DNA of 64,000 nucleotides, taken from Acinetobacter sp. GTDB taxonomy: Bacteria; Pseudomonadota; Gammaproteobacteria; Pseudomonadales; Moraxellaceae. Both the position numbers and the translations under genes were made by a program. The first letter of the stretch is position 1. Every line of letters begins with the position of its first letter. Where the stretch lies: the NCBI GenBank assembly GCA_031277915.1, contig JAITLL010000001.1, positions 1-64,000 on the forward strand, read 5' to 3'. The notes below the pieces were generated by a model. The model was given only the letters and a program-made list of their open reading frames with translations. It had not been told where the DNA came from and made no database searches. Positions 16,741 to 26,191 of the stretch are shown here, in pieces.

Positions 16741-16777
16741 TGTCTCGCCCTGAGAGTGATTTTAAATTGAACGAATT

Positions 16778-16796
16778 ATAAATGAGAATCATTGTA
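16778..16796. promoter_or_regulatory. Fur-box-like site before the TonB receptor gene
   Basis: The core AATGAGAATCATTGTA (16781-16796) matches the 19-base Fur consensus GATAATGATAATCATTATC at about 13 positions, including an intact central dyad (GAGAATCATT). It lies 38-56 bases before the receptor start. Confidence 0.75.
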
Positions 16797-16893
16797 ATTA
16801 ACAATATTATTAATTGCTTTAAAATAATATATTTGAAATTTATTCAATGAATTAGGGGAATAGGCTTTTATTCCCCTAAAAAGATTTGAACAG

Positions 16894-17667
16894 TTATGAG
16901 TTGCCCTTAAAGGCATTTAGATGGTTTTGATGGGCACGGCGAATAATACTTCGGTCATCACCGAGTACAAAAAGCTGAACAGATTGTTGTTTCCAAGCAG
17001 CGATATCTTCAGGTTGTCGGGGAATGGCACAGAAATGCTTTTGACTATTTTTAGTCTTTACATATATCTCTTGAACTTTTTCTTTGACCCGTGGATGGCT
17101 AGTTTGCCATGGCATGCCCATCGATTGAGAAAGGTCGGCAGCGCCTTCAAGAATAATATCAATGCCTTCGACTTTTAAGATTTCATCTAGCTGTTCTAGT
17201 CCTTTTAAGCTTTCAATCATGGCAATGACAACCGTTTCATTTGCCGCTTGTTCAACAAAACTAGCTAAATCATCCATGCCGTATCGATTTAACCTTGTTG
17301 AATTCAATCCTCTTTGACCAAGCGGCATATAGTGACAATAGTTCACGGCTTCTTGTGCCTGCTTAGCATTTTCAATCCGTGGAAAAACAAGACCTGTTAC
17401 CCCTGCATCGAGCAGAGGTAGTACTAGGTGGTTAGCATTTAAAGGCACTCTCACAAACACATCAAGACTCATGGCTTTAGCGGCTAAAATCATGGTCTCG
17501 ACTTGAGACGTACTAAATAAAGTATGCTCCAAGTCGATAATAATAAAGTCGTAGCCCGCAAGTGCCATTTGTTCGACATTAATCGGAGAAGCTACGGAAC
17601 AAAATATTCCGTAGAGCGTCTCGCCATTTGCTATTCGTTTCTTAAAAGAAATCGAATGCTTATTCAT
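16894..17667 (-). CDS. sbnG: SbnG-like citrate synthase of the HpcH/HpaI aldolase family
   Basis: 257 residues, close to staphylococcal SbnG in length. Visible motifs: DFIIIDLEHT near the start, VRVPLN, GVTGLVFPRIENAKQA, the PLGQRGLNSTRLNRYG segment seen in SbnG-type enzymes, and metal-ligand residues in VIAMIESLKGLEQLDEIL (Glu) and IILEGAADLSQSMGMPW (Glu/Asp). SbnG makes citrate from oxaloacetate and acetyl-CoA independently of the TCA cycle to supply siderophore backbone. The start overlaps the fused synthetase gene by 8 bases, so it is translated as the last cistron of the biosynthetic operon. The generic aldolase annotation is the alternative; the context strongly favours SbnG. Confidence 0.87.
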   Translation of the reverse strand: MNKHSISFKKRIANGETLYGIFCSVASPINVEQMALAGYDFIIIDLEHTLFSTSQVETMILAAKAMSLDVFVRVPLNANHLVLPLLDAGVTGLVFPRIENAKQAQEAVNYCHYMPLGQRGLNSTRLNRYGMDDLASFVEQAANETVVIAMIESLKGLEQLDEILKVEGIDIILEGAADLSQSMGMPWQTSHPRVKEKVQEIYVKTKNSQKHFCAIPRQPEDIAAWKQQSVQLFVLGDDRSIIRRAHQNHLNAFKGNS

Positions 17668-20600
17668 ACTCGATTTCCTTAATGAGGCTGAGCGGGTTCG
17701 GCGTGGTTTGTACTCTTAAGCGAATTTCTGGAAGGAAACGGCGGCTTGCGAGCTGTTCAATATCAATAGTGTCATCGGTAAAGTTAAACAATTCATATCG
17801 CTCGGCAAACTCTGGGTGAGCTTCTTTGTGTTGATTGATGATGCTTCTTAACATGGTCCAGAATTTGATTTCATCGAAGTCATAATGTTCATTTAAGAAA
17901 ATTGCTAACTCTGCCAGATTTACAAACCAGAGTGCATCTTGGGTAAAGTCTCTGAGCTCATTTGGAGAGTGGGTTTCCAAGAACGAGTTCGGGTTAATTT
18001 TGGCATGCTCTTTTGGTGCATCTTGCAAGTTAGGTAAAAGGTTCGGCTCGCGTAAAAGATGACGACTAAAACGAATGCCATCGTGGAAATCTTTCAAGGC
18101 CGCTTTAACGGGTAAGCCATTTTTATGAATCAGTACCATGTTTTGTGCATGTGACTCTAAAGCGAGGCCGTGGCACCATAAAATATGCATGATAGGTAAA
18201 TAAGCATTGGTGAGTAATTTTTCTAACCAGAACTCAATACCGTATTCTTGAATCCACTCATCAATGAGAGGTTTCTGGTCAATATCGAGTTGCATTAAAC
18301 CCGTGACTGGAGTGGCCGATTCACCTTCTTTTAAGTAGCTGTAAATACTTTCGCGCCAAATGCAGGCAAGTGCGCCGTATTGAACAGGCAAAGCAATTGG
18401 CTGGTTCACTGAAAGACCGCCAATCTCTCTTAAAATAACAGGCTTGCGCTGTTTTTCTAAAATATAGTCTTGCTCAACAATGTTATACAGCCAGTCACTC
18501 ATTTTTGCCGCATTTTGAACAGTATGCGGTGCCAATACACGAGAAGTCGAGGTATTGACCAAGTTCATTGCCAACTTAAGAGAAAGCGCCGAGATGTCAC
18601 TAATATTTGATAAGGTTCGAATCGACTGTTGTGGTAAATAGGTTGGGCCTTCAATATCTAACGGAATGATCAGTTGGTTGCTGATTGCATCTTGATAATA
18701 TAATTCAATAATTTTATCCCACTGCCACGGGTGAATCGGGGTGAGGATATAACCTTTAAAATCTACATTTTGCTCTTTCAATTGATCATTAATGGCTTGT
18801 AGATCTTTTTCTGAAAAATGCTGTTGATAAAGCTGCTCTAGGTTAATGGTTTCACTTAAAACCAGTTTGCATAAGCTGTTATGAGTCGCGACCCATTGAA
18901 CTGTAAAACCTTCAGAAAGCTCTGGTGCATATTTCTGGTTTTCTTTTAAATCGAAACCGATACGAGACTTAAAACTCGGGTGATATAAATGCGCGTTGGT
19001 AATCCGTGCTTCTTGCTCTAAGTAAGGCAAGGTTCTTAAAGGTTGAGCAGGTGCTTGGCTCAAAGTCTGTGCATGTTTAACGTAAGTTAAATTGAGTTCA
19101 TCGTTAAAGTTTTGCCATTTAACTGGGTCAGCTTCAATAATATTTTTTAGGTCGGTAAGTAGCATTTTTAAGTTAGGGCGAGTTTCAGCGTCTAATGTAA
19201 TATCAGAACGGACTAAGCTCGAAGGATTTAACTTAATTCGTTTAAAACTAAAATGTTGTTTAGCCGCAGAGGTATAAAAAATGGTATCGGAAATATAGAA
19301 CTTGATCTGACCTTTAGAAAATTCGTATTTAAAGGTATTTTCAAAAATGAGTGCTTCTAGTAATTGACCCATTACGCGATTTTCCGCAAGGGTCTTATAA
19401 TTTGCTTGCTGTGTCGGTTGAAGAGGGCAAAGCGCTTCTGCACCGCGATATTTATAAATAGGGTTTTCAACTTCAATCCAGATTGGATTGCCACCACTGT
19501 GGTAGAGCGTATTTAACATATTTGCCTTGATTGGTAATGTGAGTGAATTAATTAATAAATCGCGGTACTGCTGGCCTTTGGCAGTAAAGTTTTCTTGTGT
19601 GAGTGTAAGACGGGTGGCTTGCCAAAGTTCAGATTCTTCAATTGCCGTAACTCGTGCAATTGCACTAATGAGATGAGCAATGTGATTGATCACGAGGTAA
19701 TATTTTAAAAACGTCCATGCATCTTTTTGAGAGAACCAAACAGTACTATCTTCAGAAATAGATGAGTCGTCTTCTATCATTTCTGGAACTATACTAATGC
19801 CTTCCATATCTCGAAGAATAAGGCGATGTGGATAGCCGTTTTTGAATTCCATTAAACTGTTTTGCATGTGTGCTTCTACGCTAATGCCTTTGTTTGCAAA
19901 CAATTCAATTAATGGAATGAGTGAAACTTTAACGTACTGTTTCCACCAAAAAGTAATGAAGTCTTTGGCATCTTTCGATTGTAGATTTTGGTTGGGTGCT
20001 GCTTGTTGAATAAAACTGAAGAGGGGAATTTCATGGTTTTCGTTTTCTTCAACCAAGCCGCCCAGCATTCGGGTATTTTCTAATACATCAGGAGTTAGCC
20101 CAGCTCTATAAATAATGCCAAATGAACTTTCAAGCTCAGGAATTTTGACTGTTTTTGCCTCTAATTCCGGCAGAATCACAAGGTCAGGATATTGTTCATT
20201 AATCTTGTGATTGATAATGATTTTGCTCGCATCAATCGCGCGTTCCATTTCATCCATTGGATTATTGCGAATGAAACTGGTAATTCGCACATCAATAGAG
20301 AGTTTTAAGAAAAGGTTCGATTGAGGTAACCATACCGTGCGAACGGATGAGGTTGGCCATACTGTTTGACCTAATGCACCTAGATAGATCACATCTTGGC
20401 TGTCTAAATGTTTCTTTAAAGATGGATGTTGAAGTAAGAAATTAGCTTGCCAAGGGTGGGTTGGCATGAGCTCATAGTTTGTGAAGTTCTCTTGCAAATG
20501 CTCTTTTGCCGTTTCTAAAACTTCATTTTCAATACGGTGAGAAGGTTCGGTCTCGCTGACCAGCTTTTCGATTAAAGAAGAATGAACCGCGAAGTAGTGG

Positions 20601-21187
20601 AGTTGGAAACTTGCGCCTAGCTCAGGGCTATACTTTTTCATGTCTTCTTTAGAAAAACCTAAATTGGCTTTAGAGGTCACATGAAAAGGGTGTCCATATA
20701 ACATCCCTTGTTCGGTTGCCTGAAAACCACTCAATGCTTTAGATCCTGTTTGAGAGGGTCTATTTTCTATAAAGAATTTTGTGTTCTCGATACTATTGGC
20801 AATATCGGAATACAGATTCTTATTTTGGTTTTTGTCTTTAAAAAGACTATTCAACTCATCTGTAATGAGCTTCACTAACTGTTTAGAGTCTGTTAGTGAG
20901 TCAAATGTATGGTCGCTTAAGTTTTGCAGAACAAAACCACGCTGATATCTGTGATAACCAGTGGTGGATAAGTGTTGAACTGCACCATAAACAACCATGT
21001 TAGATGCATTAAACGTATAAGCAAAATACAGGGTGTTTGGTTGCTCCGCATATAGGGTGGATAAAGGAGAGTCTTGAGCTGGGATAATACGTTCTTCAAG
21101 ATTCACTTGGAGTTCACGAAAGAAAGTATTCAGGTATTGTTCGAAAAGTTTATAAGACCATGCATCTGTTGTAATAATTGAGTTCAT
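17660..21187 (-). CDS. Fused two-domain NIS siderophore synthetase (SbnE/SbnF-like)
   Basis: 1175 residues, twice the usual IucA/IucC size (about 580-620), made of two tandem synthetase modules. Module 1 (about 1-590) carries GHPFHVTSKANLGF at about residue 166 and EAHMQNSLMEF with LRDMEG at about 439. Module 2 (about 600-1175) carries LYHPSFKSRIGF at about 737 and ESHAQNMVLIH with KDFHDG at about 1012. Module 2 has the standard HPxxKxR nucleotide-binding signature; in module 1 Pro and Arg are replaced (Val, Asn), so its chemistry or specificity may differ. In staphyloferrin B synthesis two separate enzymes, SbnE and SbnF, add diaminopropionate units to citrate; here they appear joined. Starts and stops overlap both neighbours. 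Confidence 0.9.
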   Translation of the reverse strand: MNSIITTDAWSYKLFEQYLNTFFRELQVNLEERIIPAQDSPLSTLYAEQPNTLYFAYTFNASNMVVYGAVQHLSTTGYHRYQRGFVLQNLSDHTFDSLTDSKQLVKLITDELNSLFKDKNQNKNLYSDIANSIENTKFFIENRPSQTGSKALSGFQATEQGMLYGHPFHVTSKANLGFSKEDMKKYSPELGASFQLHYFAVHSSLIEKLVSETEPSHRIENEVLETAKEHLQENFTNYELMPTHPWQANFLLQHPSLKKHLDSQDVIYLGALGQTVWPTSSVRTVWLPQSNLFLKLSIDVRITSFIRNNPMDEMERAIDASKIIINHKINEQYPDLVILPELEAKTVKIPELESSFGIIYRAGLTPDVLENTRMLGGLVEENENHEIPLFSFIQQAAPNQNLQSKDAKDFITFWWKQYVKVSLIPLIELFANKGISVEAHMQNSLMEFKNGYPHRLILRDMEGISIVPEMIEDDSSISEDSTVWFSQKDAWTFLKYYLVINHIAHLISAIARVTAIEESELWQATRLTLTQENFTAKGQQYRDLLINSLTLPIKANMLNTLYHSGGNPIWIEVENPIYKYRGAEALCPLQPTQQANYKTLAENRVMGQLLEALIFENTFKYEFSKGQIKFYISDTIFYTSAAKQHFSFKRIKLNPSSLVRSDITLDAETRPNLKMLLTDLKNIIEADPVKWQNFNDELNLTYVKHAQTLSQAPAQPLRTLPYLEQEARITNAHLYHPSFKSRIGFDLKENQKYAPELSEGFTVQWVATHNSLCKLVLSETINLEQLYQQHFSEKDLQAINDQLKEQNVDFKGYILTPIHPWQWDKIIELYYQDAISNQLIIPLDIEGPTYLPQQSIRTLSNISDISALSLKLAMNLVNTSTSRVLAPHTVQNAAKMSDWLYNIVEQDYILEKQRKPVILREIGGLSVNQPIALPVQYGALACIWRESIYSYLKEGESATPVTGLMQLDIDQKPLIDEWIQEYGIEFWLEKLLTNAYLPIMHILWCHGLALESHAQNMVLIHKNGLPVKAALKDFHDGIRFSRHLLREPNLLPNLQDAPKEHAKINPNSFLETHSPNELRDFTQDALWFVNLAELAIFLNEHYDFDEIKFWTMLRSIINQHKEAHPEFAERYELFNFTDDTIDIEQLASRRFLPEIRLRVQTTPNPLSLIKEIEYE

Positions 21188-22389
21188 TCTTGTGCCTCTT
21201 TTAAAATTGTATCCATTAAGAATCTGTTCAAAATCACCACTAATCCCGCACCGATAAAAAATAGTGAGGTGCAGATTAATGCCGCGGTAATATTGAAAAA
21301 TGAGTAAGTGAGCGTGATGGTGATTGGGCCAATAAGTTGTCCTAAGACAAAGGCACTGTTAGAAATGCCAATCACTTTTCCTTGGCTTTGAGTGCCAGCT
21401 TTTAGAGAAATTGTGTGTAAGATCGAAGGAATAAGGGCTGCAAAGCAAAAACCTTGTATGAGTCTTAATACAAGAATCAGCCAGAGATTAGATACCCAGA
21501 TCAATGCGAAAATCGTGATACCGCAAATTAAAGATGCATAAACGAAGTTATTAAATGAATCTCCTTTATCATCATTTCGCTTCCCCCAATAGGTTGCCGC
21601 AATAAAAGCAGCTCCCCATGAAAGCGCATGAATTGTTCCGGTTAAGCTTGCAGTAGATAATGATGAATGAATACTTTGGCTTATTTCACTAATGTATAAA
21701 ACGAAGCAAGACACTAAACCAAAGCCGCCAGCTTGAACCAAAATGCCAGCGCTTAGCCATGAAAAAATCGTTTTATCAAAGAAAGTTGGAAGCTTAGAGT
21801 TTTCTTTGGTTTTTGAAACTTCGTTTTTAACGGGATTGGTTAATACAATTGACGCAATCACAATGAGTGTTATCACAACAAATGCTGTCGCGTTGAGTAA
21901 TACTTCAACCTGCCATTGATCCATAAATATTCCGCCAAGCACGGGACCACATAGGCAAGCGAGCGCGACACTACTTTGCAGTTGCCCAAAAGCAGCACCT
22001 CGTTGTTGTTCATTGGAAAGATATGAAACATAAGCATTTAAAATGACTGAAAGACCGCAAAAACCGAGTAAAATTCGAGCAAAAATAAATAGGTATAAAT
22101 GCTGGGCACTGGCCATAAGCAGTATTGAAATACAGAATCCCGCCAGTGACAGTAACAAGGCTTTTTTATGGCCGAATGTGTCGGATAGGTGACCCACAAT
22201 CGGTGCAGTAAATAAACTACCAATGGCGGGAGCCGCGAGTGCCAAACCTGCCCAGATAGTGGGAGCACTCATATGCGCCGTCAGTTTTTCCATATAAAGC
22301 GGCATGATCGGAATAAGCACCATGAGCCCAAAAGTGGAAAAAAACTGACAGAGCAAAATAATGAAATGATCTAGGCGAGATGAGCGCAT
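21184..22389 (-). CDS. sbnD: MFS siderophore exporter (SbnD-like)
   Basis: 401 residues with about 12 membrane segments. The loop 2-3 MFS signature is GHLSDTFGHKKALLL, preceded by the PLYMEKL motif near the first helix; ARILLGFCG and LRLIQGFCFAALIPS are repeat motifs of the drug/siderophore efflux group. It lies between two NIS synthetase genes in the same operon and overlaps the downstream synthetase by 4 bases, the position held by sbnD in staphylococci. Export of the finished siderophore to the periplasm is the likely job. The start at 22389 follows the stop-to-start gap of 3 bases after the upstream gene. Confidence 0.87.
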   Translation of the reverse strand: MRSSRLDHFIILLCQFFSTFGLMVLIPIMPLYMEKLTAHMSAPTIWAGLALAAPAIGSLFTAPIVGHLSDTFGHKKALLLSLAGFCISILLMASAQHLYLFIFARILLGFCGLSVILNAYVSYLSNEQQRGAAFGQLQSSVALACLCGPVLGGIFMDQWQVEVLLNATAFVVITLIVIASIVLTNPVKNEVSKTKENSKLPTFFDKTIFSWLSAGILVQAGGFGLVSCFVLYISEISQSIHSSLSTASLTGTIHALSWGAAFIAATYWGKRNDDKGDSFNNFVYASLICGITIFALIWVSNLWLILVLRLIQGFCFAALIPSILHTISLKAGTQSQGKVIGISNSAFVLGQLIGPITITLTYSFFNITAALICTSLFFIGAGLVVILNRFLMDTILKEAQE

Positions 22390-22392
22390 GAT

Positions 22393-24087
22393 TTAGATAT
22401 CCATGGTCTCATAGCTAGAAACAGATAAGCTGTGATAAGGGTTTGGCGTAGTTCCAATTTTACTTGGCATGCCTGTTGAGTCGCTTTCTTGTGCAAGTAA
22501 AGGCGTAAGTAGCTGTTTGAATGGCCAAGTTTTATTGTCAAAAAGATAGGTTTGGATTTGCGATTTTGTTTGCTTTGAAATGGGTTGGGTTTCTATAAAA
22601 TCTTGAATAATGTCTTGAACCATTTCCCAAAAATCGCTTTCTGTACGATCTGTATATTTCAGAGTAGCTAAAGCAATCGGGTAGAGGTTAATTTGAATTC
22701 CTAAGGTAATGAAGTAATTAAATAAGTCTTCATTTTTAGTAAAAATAAGATTGTTTGGTGTGCTGGTATCAATGGTATAAATCGGAGGCGTAAAACCACT
22801 TTCTTCAATGGCTGTGGTGCATATTCTTAAGGTATCGTGGTCACGTAAAACAAAACATTTAAACTTATTGTTTTCATAACACACCATGGTGTTTTGCCCG
22901 TGGCATTCAGGCATGATGCCTTTTGACCAAAGGGTTAAGAATGTTTGAATAAAATGAACACTTAAGTCTTTTAATAATGACCATTTGTCACCTTCAACAC
23001 CTAAAGTTTCCCAAGGGTCAACATACGTACAGCTTAAAGCTGACATGGTGATTGGTGTAACGTTTTGATCTTGGCAAAAAACAGGTAAATGTCTGACTTG
23101 GCAGCCGATTACACCTAAATTTTTTACAATAGGCTCTTGTTTACCCAGCACCCACCAATGCGTTTCATTACTCAAAAAGAGGCGATTTTTTAATAAAGAA
23201 GTTTCATTAATGACTTCATTTAAAAAATCATAAGCCGTATGACCATTCATTAAATAACGGCCTGGCATAGAGCGGATTGCACCTAATGTTTTGGCATTGG
23301 TCGAGAGTTTTAAATGCAGAGTAGGGTTTACATTGTGAATAAGCGTTCTTAATGAAGAAGTCGGTAAACCAATTGTGGTGACATGGTTTAGGTCAATACC
23401 GCCGTACTTATTTTCATCAAACTTTAAATAGCGATGTTGAGTCTCTAGTAAAGGTAGGGCTAAGTAGTCATCTGAAAGCTCAGCCATTTTTTTGGTAATA
23501 TGCTTGTCCTCAACTTCTGATAACAGAAGCTCTTTATGAGGAATCGAATCCATATTATTGATCACGTCATCTTTCTTAAATGCCCACCAATACACCTCAA
23601 TTTCTTTTTGAGTTGTGAGTGGTGCAAGTTCACCTTTTGAGTGAGCAAACGGATGAAATGGGCGGTCAGCTACCAGCGATAGCAATTCACTGGCCATTAA
23701 AGGTGAAGAAAATGAAAGTGCTGACTGTAAAATTTGAGGAATTTTTTCAGCCGTTACTAAGTTGTCTAGCCAATAATCAATCGCTTTTTGGTGGTGTGGT
23801 GAAGGCCACCAAGACGCTTGGGTTAAATAGTTAAAAACTTCAGAAATAGAAATTTTAGATGTCGTGTTGCTCAACAGGTTATGAAGCAAAACTTCGGGTT
23901 GGGTAACATAGAAAGGATTTACACCATCTACTTTTAAACAGTTGAAATAGAGTTCCAACTCATCATTGAGAGTTATTGCCAAATAAGGCTTTTTATAGGA
24001 AATATGATCTCTAAAATCTCCATAATTCTCCATGTAGAGTGCATCTATCGTTTTTTGTAGTTGTGTGGTGTAAATCCGATCTAGCAT
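22393..24087 (-). CDS. sbnC: IucA/IucC family NIS siderophore synthetase (SbnC-like)
   Basis: 564 residues from the ATG at 24087, which has AGGAATA upstream and lies 17 bases after the SbnB-like gene; the 25 extra codons of the longer frame overlap that gene and are rejected. Family motifs: RPFHPFAHSKGEL at about residue 146 (the nucleotide-binding HP..K block, spaced differently from the fused enzyme), TSSLRTLIH at about 250, and ECHGQNTMVCYE plus VLRDHDTLRI at about 396. The GQN/RD form with His-Gly is that of SbnC-type synthetases, which use 2-oxoglutarate in staphyloferrin B. Together with the two modules of the next enzyme it makes three synthetase domains, the number staphyloferrin B needs. 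Confidence 0.88.
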   Translation of the reverse strand: MLDRIYTTQLQKTIDALYMENYGDFRDHISYKKPYLAITLNDELELYFNCLKVDGVNPFYVTQPEVLLHNLLSNTTSKISISEVFNYLTQASWWPSPHHQKAIDYWLDNLVTAEKIPQILQSALSFSSPLMASELLSLVADRPFHPFAHSKGELAPLTTQKEIEVYWWAFKKDDVINNMDSIPHKELLLSEVEDKHITKKMAELSDDYLALPLLETQHRYLKFDENKYGGIDLNHVTTIGLPTSSLRTLIHNVNPTLHLKLSTNAKTLGAIRSMPGRYLMNGHTAYDFLNEVINETSLLKNRLFLSNETHWWVLGKQEPIVKNLGVIGCQVRHLPVFCQDQNVTPITMSALSCTYVDPWETLGVEGDKWSLLKDLSVHFIQTFLTLWSKGIMPECHGQNTMVCYENNKFKCFVLRDHDTLRICTTAIEESGFTPPIYTIDTSTPNNLIFTKNEDLFNYFITLGIQINLYPIALATLKYTDRTESDFWEMVQDIIQDFIETQPISKQTKSQIQTYLFDNKTWPFKQLLTPLLAQESDSTGMPSKIGTTPNPYHSLSVSSYETMDI

Positions 24088-24104
24088 TTTAGTTATTCCT
24101 ATTC

Positions 24105-25118
24105 TTATAAAAGTGGTAGAACCGTACCAACGTTTTGTTCTTGTGCGGCATTGAAGAACCACTTAGCACAGACAATGTCATCAATCGCCATGCCCATTGG
24201 GTTGAGCAAAATGATTTCATCTTCGTGTTCGCGGCCGTTTTTATGACCAATGATGATGTCACCAAGTTCAGCATGTAGTTTTTCACGGCTGAATAAGCCA
24301 TCTTCAACCAACACATTGATGACTTTCTTTTCTCGGTTTGATTGGTCCCAGTCATCCACAATGACTTTGTCTACTTTTAAGAAGACTTCAGGCTCAATAT
24401 CCATAATTGAAATGTTTGAAACAAAGCAACCTTTTTTAAGCCACTCAAACGGAATGTAAGGCTTATCTGAAACTGTGCAGGTAATGAGGACATCTGCTTG
24501 CTGAATTGCAGACTTAGCACTGCCATGAATTTCAATTTCTAGATGTGGATATTCGGAAAGGAACAATGCTTTGAGTTTTTCAGCCGCCTCAGGGTTCACA
24601 TCAAATAAATGTATTTTTTTCACTTGAGCATATTGTTCAAGTACAGTCTTAATCTGCATTTGAGCAATTGGTCCGCAGCCAATTACGGTAATGTCAGAAA
24701 AGTCTTTTTTTGCTAAATACTTAATAGAAACGCCAGTAATTGCAGCAGTTCGCATTGCACTGATTAGGCTGCCTTCCATCACTGCGACTGGATAATTTGT
24801 TTCTGAGTCATTTAAAACAATCAGTGCGCTGGCACGTGGGATATTGAATTTTTTAGGGTTATGTTGTCTTGAGCCAATCCATTTGATGCCAGCAATTGGG
24901 TCGTTGCCACCTAAATAGCAAGGCATAGCAATGATACGGTCAGCAATATGGTCAGCACCTTGCCAGCGAAGGTATGGTTTTAAGGGTTGTACAAACTGTT
25001 TATTTGCATGCAGGGTTAAACCTTCAGTAATCGCTTCAATAAATGAATTACTATGATTTGCGCCAAGATTTAATAAATCTGATTGACTTAAGTAGCGAAG
25101 GGTAGCCAAATTGCTCAT
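24105..25118 (-). CDS. sbnB: SbnB-like dehydrogenase (ornithine cyclodeaminase/mu-crystallin family)
   Basis: 337 residues. The Rossmann dinucleotide site is VIGCGPIAQMQIKTVLEQY (about residues 145-165) with the acidic residue of LFDVNPEAAEK following. MEGSLISAMRTAAITGVSIKYLA is the substrate-binding segment of this family. SbnB oxidatively hydrolyses N-(1-amino-1-carboxyl-2-ethyl)-glutamate to L-2,3-diaminopropionate and 2-oxoglutarate, both used in staphyloferrin B. Pairing with the SbnA-like gene 21 bases upstream makes this function far more likely than ornithine cyclodeaminase or alanine dehydrogenase. The ATG at 25118 has AGGAAATATTC before it. Confidence 0.9.
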   Translation of the reverse strand: MSNLATLRYLSQSDLLNLGANHSNSFIEAITEGLTLHANKQFVQPLKPYLRWQGADHIADRIIAMPCYLGGNDPIAGIKWIGSRQHNPKKFNIPRASALIVLNDSETNYPVAVMEGSLISAMRTAAITGVSIKYLAKKDFSDITVIGCGPIAQMQIKTVLEQYAQVKKIHLFDVNPEAAEKLKALFLSEYPHLEIEIHGSAKSAIQQADVLITCTVSDKPYIPFEWLKKGCFVSNISIMDIEPEVFLKVDKVIVDDWDQSNREKKVINVLVEDGLFSREKLHAELGDIIIGHKNGREHEDEIILLNPMGMAIDDIVCAKWFFNAAQEQNVGTVLPLL

Positions 25119-25139
25119 GAATATTTCCTAAAGGGAAGG

Positions 25140-26144
25140 TTAAACAACATTTTGTAAAGTAAGGTTTTCTTGGCGTCGTACATTTCGATTAAAGTGACGC
25201 TTCTTGATCATTTCGAACCATTCATCTTCATAAACCAGATCGAGATAACGGTCACCGCGATCGGGTAGCAGCGTTAAGACGCATGAACCTTCGGGAATGG
25301 TTGGAATCAGTTTTTTTATAGCTGAAATAGATGAGCCGCTCGAACCACCTGCAAAGATTCCTTCATGTTCAAGAAGTTCTCTGCAACCCAGTGCCGACTC
25401 GTAGTCATCTACATAAATGACATCATCAATTTCATCGGGGGAGAGAAGCGGTGGAACAGTACTTGCCCCAATACCGGGAATTTCGCGTGGACCAGATGTG
25501 CCACCGAACAACACGGAGCCAACGATATCGACAGCGATGACTTTTAATTCTGGGAAATTTTCTTTGAGTCGACGAGATACACCCATAATCGTGCCAGAAG
25601 TACTTGCTCCAATTACGAGGTAATCAATCTTGCGATCAATTTGATTTAGGATTTCTTCTGCTTCACCAAAGTAGTGACTTTTCCAGTTGTTTGGATTTGC
25701 ATACTGATTAATCCAAACAGCATTTGGCAGTTGTTGGCAAAGACGTTTTACAGTGTCAATTCGGGTTTTTAAATAACCGCCGTTTTGGTCTTTTTCAGAG
25801 ACCATTTCGATATTGGCTTTATAAAGCTTCAACATTTGTAAATTTGCAGAGGCAATTTTGGGGTCAATAACGGCAGTAAATTTTAATCCATATATTTTGC
25901 AGGCCATTGCAAGTGCAATCGCTAAGTTCCCTGACGAACTTTCAACGATATGACTATCTTTATTAATCACTCCCGATTTTAAGCCTTCCTGTAGCATGAA
26001 TAACGCTGGGCGGTCTTTAATACTTCCTCCTGGGTTTAACAATTCCATTTTCGCAATCACTGAGACTGATTGATGCGTGAATAGCCTTGATAGTTGTAAT
26101 AGTGGCGTTTTACCTATGCATTCGAGAATATTTTCATGGATCAT
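25140..26144 (-). CDS. sbnA: SbnA-like PLP enzyme (2,3-diaminopropionate precursor synthase)
   Basis: 334 residues of the cysteine synthase fold. The PLP Lys lies in NPGGSIKDRPA (about residue 43), the phosphate loop is GASTSGTIMGVSRRL, and the substrate loop reads VESSSGNLAIALA as in SbnA enzymes. The C-terminal GGSSGSSISA and LLPDRGDRYLDLVYEDEW complete the family pattern. SbnA joins O-phospho-L-serine and L-glutamate to give N-(1-amino-1-carboxyl-2-ethyl)-glutamic acid. It is the first gene of the iron operon, with a Fur-like box 29-47 bases upstream of the ATG. A housekeeping CysK/CysM role is unlikely given the SbnB, SbnC and SbnG-like neighbours. Confidence 0.9.
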   Translation of the reverse strand: MIHENILECIGKTPLLQLSRLFTHQSVSVIAKMELLNPGGSIKDRPALFMLQEGLKSGVINKDSHIVESSSGNLAIALAMACKIYGLKFTAVIDPKIASANLQMLKLYKANIEMVSEKDQNGGYLKTRIDTVKRLCQQLPNAVWINQYANPNNWKSHYFGEAEEILNQIDRKIDYLVIGASTSGTIMGVSRRLKENFPELKVIAVDIVGSVLFGGTSGPREIPGIGASTVPPLLSPDEIDDVIYVDDYESALGCRELLEHEGIFAGGSSGSSISAIKKLIPTIPEGSCVLTLLPDRGDRYLDLVYEDEWFEMIKKRHFNRNVRRQENLTLQNVV

Positions 26145-26172
26145 GGCAGATCTTCTCAGGTTTTTATGTGTT

Positions 26173-26191
26173 GTAAATGATAATTATTATT
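26173..26191. promoter_or_regulatory. Fur-box-like site at the head of the siderophore operon
   Basis: Core AATGATAATTATTATT (26176-26191) matches the 19-base Fur consensus at about 15 positions. It lies directly upstream of the SbnA-like gene, the right place for iron repression of the six-gene operon. The rest of the 368-base gap (26145-26512) is AT-rich with no ORF. Confidence 0.8.

Noticed and set aside
16412-16753. Plus-strand 113-aa ORF in the TonB receptor gene
   Set aside because: It is the opposite-strand shadow of the receptor N-terminus, with no ribosome binding site.
22393-24162. 25-residue N-terminal extension of the SbnC-like synthetase
   Set aside because: It overlaps the SbnB-like gene; the ATG at 24087 has a good AGGAATA site and the family start.
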